DNA of 64,000 nucleotides from Rhipicephalus microplus (Eukaryota; Arthropoda; Arachnida; Ixodida; Ixodidae): contig NC_134707.1 in the NCBI RefSeq assembly GCF_043290135.1, forward strand, positions 81,052,987 through 81,116,986. Direction: 5' to 3'. The first letter of the stretch is position 1. The number at the start of each line of letters is the position of its first letter. Made by a program: the position numbers and the translations under genes. A model generated the notes under the pieces. It saw only the letters and a list, made by a program, of their open reading frames with translations, was not told the origin of the DNA and ran no database searches. Below are positions 34,231 to 44,867 of this stretch, in pieces.

Positions 34231-34488
34231 TCTACTCTATAGTCTAAGATAATGGCGCGGAATTTTTTAAAGCATAGGGGTTTAGGAATAGTGAAGGCAC
34301 AATAGACTTTAAACGGGTAGAAATAGCCAGGAGTAGGCTAACTAATAGGCAGCTGCAATCAAGGCGCGATTGAAATCCAATCCTTAAACACATAGTGATA
34401 GTACTTAACTTTATGGCTAGGTGGCGTGAGCTACCGCCCGATCTAAACGGCACAGCCGGATACATCTATCCATCCATCCATCCATCCT
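34231..34488 (+). mobile_element. 3' end of the old CR1/L2-like LINE
   Basis: After the right target duplication 34231-34244, sequence continues the LINE interrupted at 18100: short frames with WRELPPDLNGTAGY near 34420 and a terminal (atcc)n run at 34470-34488. Short-repeat tails are typical of CR1/L2-type LINEs. This closes an insertion that spans from ~10.87 kb. Confidence 0.7.
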
Positions 34489-34861
34489 CGCTTTTGGCGC
34501 GCTTCTTTTCTCTTCACCAGGAGACAGATGCATGGACAAACGGACGTTACACTACAAATTAGAAACACCACAAGATACATGCGAACGTATCAGCAAGCAG
34601 GTTGCAAAATGTAGTGCGACAAATAGTAGGTCACCGCTAAAAGTGCGAGATGAGGAGGAATTCCATAACAAATATTCACGTTGCGAGTACAATGCTCGAG
34701 TGCTGCGATGCCTTCTTGCAAGAAGTAGCAGTAGTATGACTAGACTCGGAGAAGCCTTTTGATAAGCTAACACATGCCATTGCTTTCCTTGTCACAGAAC
34801 ACGCCAATGTATACAGGTTCCGTCTTATTGGAAGAAGCAAAGATGTGCTACCGTAACGTAT
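34489..34861. other. Unassigned DNA between LINE tail and tRNA-unit remnant
   Basis: I see no recognisable gene, repeat or RNA motif. Two overlapping ORFs of about 75 codons on opposite strands have no motif. Confidence 0.5.
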
Positions 34862-34992
34862 CAACGCGAATTGTATAAGAGCCCTAACCTATCGACTGAC
34901 TGGTTCAAAAACATTTGTTTAGTGAAGTTATGTGCAGAGAACAGTCATTAAGGCACCGCTCCTACGTGCAACCGTATTCGCCAGTGGTGCAA
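34862..34992 (+). pseudogene. Left remnant of a tRNA-Ile(UAU) array unit
   Basis: The sequence follows the spacer of the 235-bp array units: cgactgactgg, then aaaacatttgttta, then acagtc, then cctacgtgcaaccgt. It then enters the tRNA gene at 34978 (tcgccagtggtgcaa). After 15 tRNA bases it stops at 34992, where a LINE begins. The rest of the tRNA gene is found 4 kb away at 39027. This is the upstream half of the target gene. Confidence 0.85.
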
Positions 34993-35125
34993 AGTCATTC
35001 CACTTCCGGGCACCGCAGTGATCGGACGCGGAATATTGTGCTCCTTGAAAGGGGCGGTTTGAGCGCCCAGGCTGGGCCGCGTTATCAGGTTCAACGACAC
35101 GACTTCGACACGAGACTACCAGCTT

Positions 35126-36240
35126 ATGTTGCCCCAGTTGCCTACAGGTACGACCGTAACCACAACGGTATTTTTGCACACTGTCGGAAAGGCCAGACCT
35201 TACCAAGTTGAAAATTTCCGAGATGCTTTGAGCATACTACAGCTTATGCCGGAGGTGTTGGCCCTTGGGGCCTATCAGATGAACCACGTGTGGGCGATAA
35301 CGTTCAAGGACGGAAACGCCAAGAAGAAGATTCTTTCAAGTCCAACTTTCAGTGTCAAGGATCTGAACTATGTGTGGTGATAGAACCATGCAATCAAGAT
35401 ATTCGTATGAAGTTATATTGGCTTTTGTATACTACTCTGGACGAAGCCATAAGGACCGCCCTGTTGAGTTTCGGAAATGTCAGCGAAACTTCCCGGGATA
35501 AATGGCGTGTACAAGGCTGCGTAGACAAAGGGTCGCACACGGATTAGGTGTCTCTGCGTTTGAAGCCCGGATACACCTTAGAATATTTGCAGCATGAACT
35601 TTGCATTAGAGAAGACCATGCGCTCGTGAACGTTCCAGGCCGACCACCGCTTTGCCACCGTGCCGCGGCACCGGACACATACGGCGCGAGTGCCGAGTAC
35701 CACGTTGCGGGCTCTGCCATCGCTTCGGCCATGACGAAACCCAGTGCGTGCGCAGTTACGCAAACATGACAGGCTCCGGACGTAGCGAAGCTATGGAAGA
35801 GCACTTTATGGACCAGCCTGACGCGGAGGCAATCGTCATGGGGGGCGGAGACTCAGTGAGGACTGAAGGTAAACAGCAGATGACACCATCCGGTGAGAAC
35901 AAGGACAAAAACAAAGGTGGGGCTGTACCCGCCGCCAGCATAAAGGAGGCATTGGAGGGGGACAAGAACACAGCGAAGAAGAACTTTCACTAGTAAATTA
36001 GCGAGCCCGGTGTGGACGGACCAGCTAAAGACCCCACCTACAGGGAGTACGACCGAAACTCTTCGTAACTGATCGTTAAGAGGCCGCTTGAGGTAAATCA
36101 AGGAAGTGACACAGGGGCAGCTTCCACTGGTGAACCACTTCCAAAAGCGCCATTCGTCAGGTGACCAACCTTGAAGATACAACCCAAGGTGCCGCCCGAT
36201 AGGTCTGCATCATCATCAGAAAAAAAAGGCATCGCCAGCA
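35126..36240 (+). pseudogene. ORF1 of the tRNA-associated LINE
   Basis: A coding remnant in shifting frames: RPYQVENFRDALSILQLMPEV (35195), WAITFKDGNAKKKILSS, WRVQGCVDKG, then zinc knuckles CRGTGHIRREC and CGLCHRFGHDETQC (35655-35750). A Gly/Lys/Glu-rich tail follows. Frame changes occur near 35375 and 35650 and a stop at 35545. The order RNA-binding domain then CCHC knuckles fits ORF1 proteins of Tx1/L1-like elements. Confidence 0.78.
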
Positions 36241-36477
36241 GACCCGCTTAGTGGGTATGTTGGCTTGTGAGACTTCCAGATGGAGCTGGAGATAGACGTG
36301 CAGTGTCGAAAGGTAAAAATTTGCACCGCCAGAAAAAAACACTTGGGCCAGGCCTGAGAAGGCCAGGCCACTTCAAGCAGAGCGACAAGATCAAAGTCAG
36401 TCACCCGATAATATGAAACAGGCACAATGCGAGAAACAAGCCTCACCGCTCTCGGGTTCTTCGAATTCAGGCTTTGC

Positions 36478-37393
36478 ACCGAAGATAGGCACATTAAATA
36501 CACGAGGGTTAGCGGTGCAAAAAAGGCAAACGCAGTTAAAGAGAATGCTAATCGAAAATGGCGTAGACGTATAAGCATTGCAAAAATGTAGGATTGAGAG
36601 CGTTGAGCAGGCAGATCGCATAGTGAACCTTTTTAAGGCATATTATAATGTATGTGTATGCCATGCCGTTGGGAAGTCTGAGGGCTGCATTTTGTATTTA
36701 AAGAATTTTTTGGTATCGTTGAAGAAAGAGTCGTCACTTCTGATGATGGAAGATTAGTTCTGTGTGATTTTGCTTTATGCGGGAAAGAATGGCGAATCGT
36801 TTGTGTGTACACGCCAAATATAGCCCCCGACAGGAAATGTTTTTTATTATTATGTAGCCACGTTTCTAAAGTGTAATAGAGTTGTTGTATTGCTCAAGAA
36901 CTTCAATTGTATTTGCATGCCCGAGGATAGTGTAAAGAACGCACCAGTTTGCCATAAACGTGCCCTACAGTGGTGTGCAATAACTGAAGAGTGTGGTAAA
37001 GTAGACATTGGTGATGTTATCCGAGGCAGCTATAGGCAATATACACATTTTCAGCATCAAAGTCATGCTAGACTAGGTCATATAAATGTGGTTGAAAATA
37101 TCGTGCCTGTATGTGCGAATTGTACCATAAAACATGTTAGCTGTAGTGATCATAGTCTTGTAATGCTCGAAGTTGGCAGGGAAAAGAGAAATGCCAAGTT
37201 TAACAGGAACTTCTGGAAGTTAAACGAATTAAGAGACGAGACTTTCGTGAAAGTGGTAAGCCAGAAGGCTCAGGATGCTCTGTTAAAAGAGAAAGCAAGC
37301 GCTATAGAAGTCGGGGAACAATTTAAAATTGAAGTTAAAATGTATGCAATTAGGAGAGCAGGAGCGGTAAGATATAAAGAAAAGCAAAAATAA
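36478..37393 (+). pseudogene. Endonuclease part of ORF2 of the tRNA-associated LINE
   Basis: It starts with the motif IGTLNTRGL (36485) and contains GRLVLCDFALCG, WRIVCVYTPNIAPDR (36790) and a GDFN position that reads KNFNCIC (36895), so a catalytic Asp is lost. It ends with YTHFQHQSHARLGHI and SDHSLVMLEVG (~37155), the terminal endonuclease motif. At least four frame changes are present. A few residues later the LINE sequence ends at a repeat block. Confidence 0.8.
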
Positions 37394-37399
37394 AATTTG

Positions 37400-38480
37400 G
37401 CAGATCCCACATACAGCGGGAATCGATAATATGCGAAGCACGAAAGAGAAATGTTGATATGTCACTTTAAAATCAGCACAACGTTACGAGGTGCAGGTAA
37501 ATGATGCTGTACATGACTTCCATGTCATGATTATCATGTTTGGATGTGTCGTTTGCCTTCGTCATCTATTCACGTCATGTGATACCAAATTCAGTATATG
37601 TGGAGCTAGCGAAACACCCGCTAGCACGCTATGAGCGCGGTATGTTGTCATGTTCTTACATGACCCGCGTGTCAGGATTATTATGTTTGCACTAGTCATA
37701 AATTTTGTCATTCATTGCCCCGCCGCGGTGGTCTAGTGGCTAAGGTACTCGGATGCTGACCCGCAGGTCGCGGGTTCGAATCCCGGCTGCGGCAGCTGCA
37801 TTTCCGATGGAAGCGGAAATGTTGTAGGCCCGTGTGCTCAGATTTGGGTGCACGTTAAAGAACCCCAGGTGGTCGAAATTTCCAGAGCCCTCCACTACGG
37901 CGTCTCTCATAATCATATGGTGGTTCTGGGACGTTAAACCCCACAAATCAATCAATCAATCAATTTTGTCATTCATTGACGTTACGTAACACTAAATTTG
38001 GTATATGTGGTGCCAGCAAAACTGCCGTGAGCGTATAATGAAAGGCCCAATATATTCCAATGTAGCGTTGACGCGCACGCACGCTGCGCACAGCGACGCT
38101 GCGTTAGCAAAACGCGAGCACTCTATAATCTGACACCAGGCGAGACCAGCATCTGTCGGCGCTACCAGACGGCAACCGGTGCGAAATGCGAAATGCTACA
38201 TTACGCGCCGATACATTACATAGACGACACTACGTCTCCCTCTTTTCGTGACGTCGGGACGCCGGACGCGCTGAAACGCGCATGCGCCAAAGTAATGCAG
38301 CACGGGGCGCCGGCGAATAAATGGCAGCACCGGCGCCTGGCGTGCTAACGTTGGCGTGACGCGCCAAAACGAACGCCGGCGAGCCCACGCACCGTGTCTC
38401 GTCTAAATGTATTGACGCCGTAACTGTGGCGTGTAGTCATGTTCTCACATGATAAGCATCTTATGAATATATTGTTTGCA
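37400..38480 (+). repeat. ~150-bp repeat family block, with a SINE inside
   Basis: The landmarks of the 2500-3310 block recur here: gatatgcgaagcacgaa near 37428, ccaaattcagtatatgtgg near 37583, gagcgcggtatgttgtcatg near 37632, and again near 37990-38030 and 38430-38490. About 38040-38400 is GC-rich and does not obviously belong to the repeat. The block takes the place of the LINE's RT region. Confidence 0.68.
37718..37961 (+). mobile_element. Full-length Ruka-type SINE
   Basis: This 244-bp copy is the best preserved: head gccgcggtggtctagtggct (A box), B box gggttcgaatcccgg near 37770, the conserved body and an (aatc)n tail. It has a perfect 17-bp target duplication aattttgtcattcattg at 37701-37717 and 37962-37978. 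It is inserted in the ~150-bp repeat block. Confidence 0.97.
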
Positions 38481-38534
38481 CCAGTCATATGTTCTCTGAT
38501 CTCGCGCTATAACCATCGCCTATTCGAACATTTG

Positions 38535-38802
38535 CAGGAGGCCCGAAACAATCTATCACATCTGTCTAGAGTGCTATGACTCAGTGTTCCGGTGGGACGT
38601 CCTCCAGAGGACGATCAAGAAACACTTACAGCTCACGCCATTCGGCATCCGCTTCTTGCCCTGGGAACTAGCAGATGACGTGCCATGTGATCTGATAATG
38701 CATATCAATATGCATAGCATGAGGCAAACAAGAATGGATATTAGGCTAGAGCAAGAAGATAGAAAAGCTGCTAAGGAGTATTTACATGGATATCTGCTAT
38801 AG
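38535..38802 (+). pseudogene. ORF2 C-terminus of the tRNA-associated LINE
   Basis: The frame reads CRRPETIYHICLEC (a CCHC-like finger), VFRWDVLQRTIKKHLQLTP, GIRFLPWE and the end EYLHGYLL. The same block, with different residues, is found in the second LINE fragment at 39704-39890, which shows both belong to one family. From 38803 to 39026 is the 3' untranslated region with two AATAAA-like signals (38998, 39010). Confidence 0.82.
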
Positions 38803-39023
38803 ATTAGAACTGTGTTACTTGATCTACGCAAACCACCTCACTGGTCACCCACACTTGACAAATTGCTGATAGTGAAATATTTCTGACTATGTAACACGGG
38901 ACATGCTGTCGTTCCCGTTTTTAGATTGTACATATACATGTCTTGTGAAATGATAAATTCAAAGATATGAATCCCTGTGTGCTGTGTATTTTGTGCTAAT
39001 AAACCAGGCAATAAAGAAAAAAA

Positions 39024-39361
39024 TCTCCAGTGGCGCAATTGGTTAGCGCACGGGTCTTATACGACCGTTCTCGTGAGCTATGCCGGAGCTGTGAGTTGAT
39101 TGATTTGTGGGGTTTAACGTCCCAAAACCACCATATGATTATGAGAGACGCCGTAGTGGAGCGCTCCGGAAATTTCGACCACCTGGGGTTCTTTAACGTG
39201 CACCCAAATCTGAGTACACGGGCCTACACCATTTCCGCCTCCATCAGAAATGCAGCCGCCACAGCCGCGATTTGATCCCACGACCTGCGGGTCAGCAGCC
39301 GAGTACCTTAGGCAGAAGACCACCGTGGCGGGGAATGTGAGTTGAAGCCTCACCTGGTGAA
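39024..39361 (+). pseudogene. tRNA-Ile(UAU) copy split by a SINE
   Basis: The 5' part (39024-39099) has A box tggcgcaattgg, D arm and anticodon loop CTTATA with intron, and reaches the T arm. The 3' part (39346-39361, agcctcacctggtgaa) completes the T and acceptor arms. The SINE at 39100-39335 sits between. The gene's first bases come from the LINE/target junction at 39027. It is not functional as it stands. Confidence 0.9.
39100..39335 (-). mobile_element. Ruka-type SINE inserted in a tRNA-Ile T arm
   Basis: A minus-strand copy whose tail (ttgattgatttgtgggg) lies at the low coordinate and whose tRNA-like head (ccaccgtggcgggga) lies at the high coordinate. A 10-bp target duplication tgtgagttga occurs at 39090-39099 and 39336-39345. 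This is exactly the T-stem/T-loop entry of the tRNA gene, that is the B-box. Confidence 0.95.
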
Positions 39362-39429
39362 TGGATTTCGACTAGTTTACACTAGTGTCAATGAAAGGGT
39401 TTTGATTTGAAATTACAGGTGCTTATCGA

Positions 39430-40176
39430 TTCGTGAGAGCACATTTTTGCTAAAATATTTGATTTCTGTCAGAAAAAAGCAATTGTACAGAGATTTGGTT
39501 GATGTTACATGTCCTGTTCCAAGATACAAGGCAAGATATTTACTGGGTAACGAAAAGAATGTTTTACAGAGAGTTAAACGAATGCCAGTGAGAGCTACCA
39601 CAAAAACATGTTTCTTCATGCTACACACAGGCACGCTTCCTGTAAAACCGTGGTTAAAGACCAGGGAATATTTTTACCTTGGGGCGTAAACTGCTACATC
39701 CGCAAAAACCGGAAACAATTGATTATAGTTTCCTGGATTTCTCGTTCTCTGTCTTCCTTTGGAATATTCTGCAAGAGACATTCAAAAAGGAATTCCCATT
39801 ACCTCAACTCAGTATCCGGTTTTTACCATTCGAAGGTACAGGATGGGTGCCCTACGACATGGTGATGCTACTGTGCATGCATAGTGTGTAGAAAACACTA
39901 ATGGCTTTTCAAAATCTAGATGTAAATGTAAGGCCTGCTAGTGAATATTTTAAAGAAAACATTCTGTTCATTATAGAACTGTTCAAATCTTTTATTGAAC
40001 CACCAGAGTGGTTACCTGTCTTTGAACAATAAGCTGCGATCAAATATTACTAATTTATACTATCAACAAGATACACTCGCACATTGCACATTTTAATTTT
40101 TCGGCTGGGGCTGATACCATCTCGGCTGTCTAATGTCTGTATAGCTATGAACAGGTTTTAAATAAAGAAAAGAAAA
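39430..40176 (+). mobile_element. Second tRNA-associated LINE, 5'-truncated
   Basis: Only the 3' end of ORF2 and the 3' untranslated region remain. Coding matches: QLYRDLVDVTCPVPRYKARY, NVLQRVKRMPVRATTKTCFF (39447-39689), then in another frame KPETIDYSFLD, GIRFLPFEG and PYDMVMLLCMHSV (39700-39890). It ends in aataaagaaaagaaaa and joins tRNA-Ile at ccagtggcgcaa (40177). The junction base is the same as in the first LINE. Its left boundary is approximate. Confidence 0.85.
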
Positions 40177-40265
40177 CCAGTGGCGCAATGGGTTAGCGCA
40201 TGGTAATTATACGACAGTTTTCGTCAGCTAAGCCGGCGTTGTGAGTTCGAGCCTCACCTGGGTAA
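40177..40265 (+). pseudogene. tRNA-Ile(UAU) copy lacking its first three bases
   Basis: It begins directly at the LINE tail, so acceptor bases 1-3 are missing. The A box has a change (caatgggtta), the anticodon stem reads TGGTA and loop ATTATA, and the 3' acceptor reads CTGGGTA. It is the first unit of the continuous array and is non-functional. Confidence 0.9.
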
Positions 40266-40638
40266 TGAATTTTTATTACTTTTCATGTTTACTCATGAGC
40301 TTGTATACTCAATGCTGGCGACTTCCTGGCTCAAAAACATTTGTTACCTGGAGTGGTGTGTAGACAACAGTCCAAAAGGAAACACTCCTACGGGCAGCCG
40401 TATTCCCCAGTGGCGCAATTGGTTAGCGCACGGTACTTATACGACCGTTATCGTGAGCTATGCCGGGGTTGTGAGCTCGAGCATCACCTGGGGAATGAAG
40501 CTTTTATTAGTTTTCATAATTAGTCATGAGGTTAATTGTATACTCAATGCTGGCGACTTGCTGGCTCGAAAACATTTGTTTACTGAAGTTGTGTGTAGAC
40601 AACAGTCCTAGAGGAAACACTCTTACGTGCAACCGTGT

Positions 40639-40730
40639 TCCCCAGTGGCGCAATTGGTTAGCGCACGGTACTTATACGACAGTTCTCGTGAGCTATGCCG
40701 GCGTTGTGAGTTCGAGCCTCACCTGGGGAA
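40639..40730 (+). tRNA. tRNA-Ile(UAU), intact copy
   Basis: All four stems pair. The only difference from the array consensus is C for G in the variable loop. Intron at 40677-40694. Confidence 0.88.
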
Positions 40731-41108
40731 TGAAATTTTTATTAGTTTTCATATTTAGTCATGAGGTTAATTGTATACTCAATGCCTGCGACTGCCTGGC
40801 TCGAAAACATTTATTTACTGGAGGTGTGTGTAGACAACAGTCCTAAAGGAAACACTCTTACGTGCGACCGTGTTCCCCAGTGGCGCAATTGGTTAGCGCA
40901 CGGTACTTATACGACAGTTCTCGTGAGCTATGCCAGGGTTGTGAGTTCGAGCCTCACCTGGAAAATGAAATTTTTATTAGGTTTCATTATTAGTCATGAG
41001 GTTAATTGTATACTCAATGCTGGCGACAGCCTGGCCCGAAAACATTTGTTTACTGAAGTTGTGTGTAGACAACAGTCCTAAAGGAAACACTCTTACGTGC
41101 AACCGTGT

Positions 41109-41200
41109 TCCCCAGTGGCGCAATTGGTTAGCGCACGGTACTTATACGACAGTTCTCGTGAGCTATGTCGGGGTTGTGAGTTCGAGCCTCACCTGGGGAA
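41109..41200 (+). tRNA. tRNA-Ile(UAU), nearly intact copy
   Basis: Matches consensus except C41 to T in the anticodon stem, which leaves a G-U pair. Confidence 0.78.
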
Positions 41201-41578
41201 TGAAATTTTTATTAGTTTTCATATTTAGTCATAAGGTTAATTGTATACTCAATGCTGGCGACTGCCTGGCTCGAAAACATTTGTTTACTGGAGGTGTGTG
41301 TAGACAACAGTCCTAAAGGAAACACTCTTACGTTCAACCGTGTTCCCCAGTGGCGCAATTGGTTAGCGCATGGAACTTATACGACAGTTCTCGTGAGCTA
41401 TGCAAGGGTTGTGAGTTCGAGCCTCACCTCGTGAATGAAATTTTTATTAGTTTTCATTATTAGTCATGAGGTTAATTGTATGCTCAATGCTGGCGGCTGC
41501 CTGGGTCGAAAACATTTGTTTACTGGAGGTGTGTGTAGACAACAGTCCTAAAAGAAACACTCTTGCGTGCAACCGTGA

Positions 41579-41670
41579 TCCCCAGTGGCGCAATTGGTTA
41601 GCGCACGGTACTTATACGACAGTTCTCGTGAGCTATGCCGGGGTTGTGAGTTCGAGCCTCACCTGGGGAA
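41579..41670 (+). tRNA. tRNA-Ile(UAU), intact copy
   Basis: Identical to the array consensus through the gene; the upstream base is a instead of t (gatcccc). Confidence 0.88.
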
Positions 41671-41813
41671 TGAAATTTTTTATAGTTTTCATATTTAGTC
41701 ATGAGGTTAATTGTATACTCAATGCTGGCGACAGCCTGGCCCGAAAACATTTGTTTACTAGAGTTGTGTGTAGACAGCAGTCCTAAAGGAAACACTCTTA
41801 CGTGAAACCGTGT

Positions 41814-41905
41814 TCCCCAGTGGCGCAATTGGTTAGCGCACGGTACTTATACGACAGTTCTCGTGAGCTATGCCGGGGTTGTGAGTTCGAGCCTCACCTG
41901 GGGAA
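41814..41905 (+). tRNA. tRNA-Ile(UAU), intact copy
   Basis: Consensus sequence in every stem and loop, followed by a T5 terminator. Confidence 0.9.
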
Positions 41906-42283
41906 TGAAATTTTTATTGGTTTTCATATTTAGTCATGAGGTTAATTGTATACTCAATGCTGGCGACTGCCTGGCTCGAAAACATTTCTTTACTGGAGGT
42001 GTGTGTAGACAACAGTCCTAAAGAAAACACTCTTACGTGCAACCGTGTTCCCCAGTGGCGCAATTGGTTAGCGCACGGTACTTATACGACAGTTCTCGTG
42101 AGCTATGCCGGGGTTGTGAGTTGGAGCCTCACCTGGGGAATGAAATTTTTATTAGTTTTCATATTTAGTCATGAGGTTAACTGTATACGCAATGCTGGCG
42201 ACTGCCTGGCTCGAAAACATTTGTTTACTGGAGGTGTGTGTAGACAACAGTCGTAAAGGAAACACTCTAACGTGAAACCGTGT

Positions 42284-42375
42284 TCCCCAGTGGCGCAATT
42301 GGTTAGCGCACGGTACTTATACGACAGTTTTCGTGTGCTATGCCGGGGTTGTGAGTTCGAGCCTCACCTGGGGAA
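42284..42375 (+). tRNA. tRNA-Ile(UAU), intact exons, variant intron
   Basis: Exons are consensus; the intron has two substitutions (gttttcgtgtgct). Confidence 0.85.
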
Positions 42376-43223
42376 TGAAATTTTTATTTGTTTTCATTAT
42401 TAGTCATGAGGTTAATTGTATACTCAATGCTGGCGACTGCCTGGCTCGAAAACATTTCTTTACTGGAGGTGTGTGTAGACAACAGTCCTAAAGGAAAGAC
42501 TCCTACGTGCGACCGTGTTCCCCAGTGGCGCAATTGGTTAGCGCACGGTACTTATACGACAGTCCTCGTGAGCTATGCTGGGGTTGTGAGGTCGAGCCTC
42601 ACCTGGGGAATGAAATTTTTATTAGTTTTCATTATTAGTCATGAGGTTATTTGTATGCTCAATGCTGGCGACTGCCTGGCTCGAAAACAATTGCTTACTG
42701 GACGTGTGTGTAGACAACATTCCTAAAGGAAACACTCTTACGTGCAACCGTGTTCCCCAGTGGTGCAATTGGTTAGCGCACGGTACTTATACGACAGTTC
42801 TCGTGAGCTATGCGGGGGTTCAGAGTTCGAGCCTCACCTGGGGAATGAAATTTTTATTAGTTTTCCTATTTAGTCATGAGGTTAATTGTATGCTCAATGC
42901 TGTCGACTGCCTAGCTCGAAAACATTTGTTTACTGGAGTTGTGTGGAGACAACAGTCCTAAAGAAAAGACTCCTACGTGCGACCGTGTTCCCCAGTGGCG
43001 CAATTGGTTAGCGCACCATACTTATACGACAGTTCTCGTGAGCTATTCCGGGGTTGTGAGTTCGAGCCTCACCTGGGGAATGAAATTTTTATTAGTTTTC
43101 ATATTTAGTCATGAGGTTAACTGTATACGCAATGCTGGCGACTGCCTGGCTCGAAAACATTTGTTTACTGGAGGTGTGTGTAGAACACAGTCGTAAAGGA
43201 AACACTCTAACGTGAAACCGTGT

Positions 43224-43315
43224 TCCCCAGTGGCGCAATTGGTTAGCGCACGGTACTTATACGACAGTTCTCGTGAGCTATGCCGGGGTTGTGAGTTCGA
43301 GCCTCACCTGGGGAA
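43224..43315 (+). tRNA. tRNA-Ile(UAU), intact copy
   Basis: Consensus throughout; the spacer upstream is of the ctaacgtgaaaccg type. Confidence 0.9.
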
Positions 43316-43458
43316 TGAAATTTTTATTGGTTTTCATATTTAGTCATGAGGTTAATTGTATACTCAATGCTGGCGACTGCCTGGCTCGAAAACATTTGTT
43401 TACTGGAGGTGTGTGTAGACAACAGTCCTAAAGGAAACACTTTTACGTGCAACCGTGT

Positions 43459-43550
43459 TCCCCAGTGGCGCAGTTGGTTAGCGCACGGTACTTATACCAC
43501 AGTTCTCGTGAGCTATGCCGGGGTTGTGAGTTCGAGCCTCACCTGGGGAA
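43459..43550 (+). tRNA. tRNA-Ile(UAU), nearly intact copy
   Basis: One D-loop change (cagttggtta) and one intron change; all stems pair. Confidence 0.8.
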
Positions 43551-43693
43551 TGAAATTTTTATTAGTTTTCATTATTAGTCATGGGGTTAATTGTATACTC
43601 AATGCTGGTGACTGCCTGGCTCGAAAACATGTGTTTACTGGAGGTGTGTGTAGACAACAGTCCTGAAGGAAACACTCTTACGTGCAACCGTGT

Positions 43694-43785
43694 TCCCCAG
43701 TGGTGCAATTGGTTAGCGCACGGTACTTATACGACAGTTCTCGTGAGCTATGCCGGGGTTGTGAGTTCGAGCCTCACCTGGGGAA
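43694..43785 (+). tRNA. tRNA-Ile(UAU), nearly intact copy
   Basis: The D stem has GTGC, giving a G-U pair and altering the A box (tggtgcaattgg); otherwise consensus. Confidence 0.75.
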
Positions 43786-44867
43786 TAAAATTTTTACTAG
43801 TTTTCATTATTAGTCATGAGGTTAGTTGTATACTCAATGCTGGCGACTGCCTGGCTCGAAAACATTTGTTTACTGGAGGTGTGTGTAGACGACAGTCCTA
43901 AAGGAAAATCTCTTACGTGCAACCGTGTTCCCCAGTGGCGCAATTGGTTAGCGCACGGTACGTATACGACAGTTCTCGTGAGCTATGCCGGGGTTGTGAG
44001 TTCGAGCCTCACCTGGGGAATGAAGTTTTTATTAGTTTTCATATTTATACATTAGGTTAATTGTATACTCAATGCTGGCGACTGCCTGGCTCAAAAAAAT
44101 TTGTTTACTGGAGTTTTGCGCCGAACACAGTCCTAAAGGAAAGACTCCTACGTGAGACCGTGTTCCGCAGTGGCGCAATTGGTTAGCGCACGGTACTTAC
44201 ATGACAGTTCTCGTGAGCTATGCCGGGTTTGTGAGTTTGAGCCTCGCCTGGGGAGTGAAATTTTTATTAGTTTTCATATTTAGCCATGAGGTAATTGTAT
44301 ACTCAATGCAGGCGACTGCCTGGCCTGAAAACATTTGTTTACTGGAGTTGTGTGTAGACAACAGTCCTAAAGGAAAGACTCCTACGTGCGACCGTGTTCC
44401 CCAGTGGCGCAATTGGTTAGCGCACGGTACTTATACGACAGTTCTCGTCAGCTATGCCGGGGTTGTGAGTTCGAGACTCACCTGTGGAATGAAATTTTTA
44501 TTAGTTTTCATATTTAGTCATGAGGTTAATTGTATACTCAATGCTGGTGACTGCCTGGCTCGAAAACATTTGTTTACTTGAGTTGTGTGTAGACAACAGT
44601 CCTAAAGAAAAGACTCCTACGTGCGACCGTGTTCCCCAGTGGCGCAATTGGTTAGCGCACGGTACTTATACGACAGCTCTCGTCAGCTATGCCGGAATTG
44701 TGAGTTCGAGACTCACCTGTGGAATGAAATTTTTATTAGTTTTCATATTTAGTCATGAGGTTAGTTGTATACTCAATGCTGGCGATTGCCTGGCTCGAAA
44801 ACATTTGTTTACTGGAGTTGTGTGTAGACAACAGTTGTAAAGGAAACACTCTTACGTGCAACCATGT

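Larger units (their letters stand above)
34993..39026 (+). mobile_element. Tx1/L1-like LINE inserted in a tRNA-Ile gene
   Basis: It is flanked by a 12-bp target duplication, ccagtggtgcaa at 34981-34992 and ccagtggcgcaa at 39027-39038, which are nucleotides 4-15 of the tRNA-Ile gene. It contains ORF1 with zinc knuckles, an APE-type endonuclease and a characteristic C-terminal block, and ends in an aataaagaaaaaa tail. Most of the RT region is missing: 37.40-38.48 kb holds the ~150-bp repeat family and a SINE instead. The clade is inferred from the ORF1 knuckles and the multicopy-RNA-gene target; RT, which would decide, is absent. Confidence 0.82.

Noticed and set aside
38584..38802. Small independent gene of 72 codons
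   Set aside because: It matches the C-terminal block of the neighbouring LINE fragment at 39.7 kb, so it is a LINE ORF2 end.
39405..39435. A possible extra tRNA fragment (ggtgcttatcgattcgtgagagc)-like, only loosely similar to the anticodon and intron region
   Set aside because: Similarity is short and gapped, so it cannot be told from chance.
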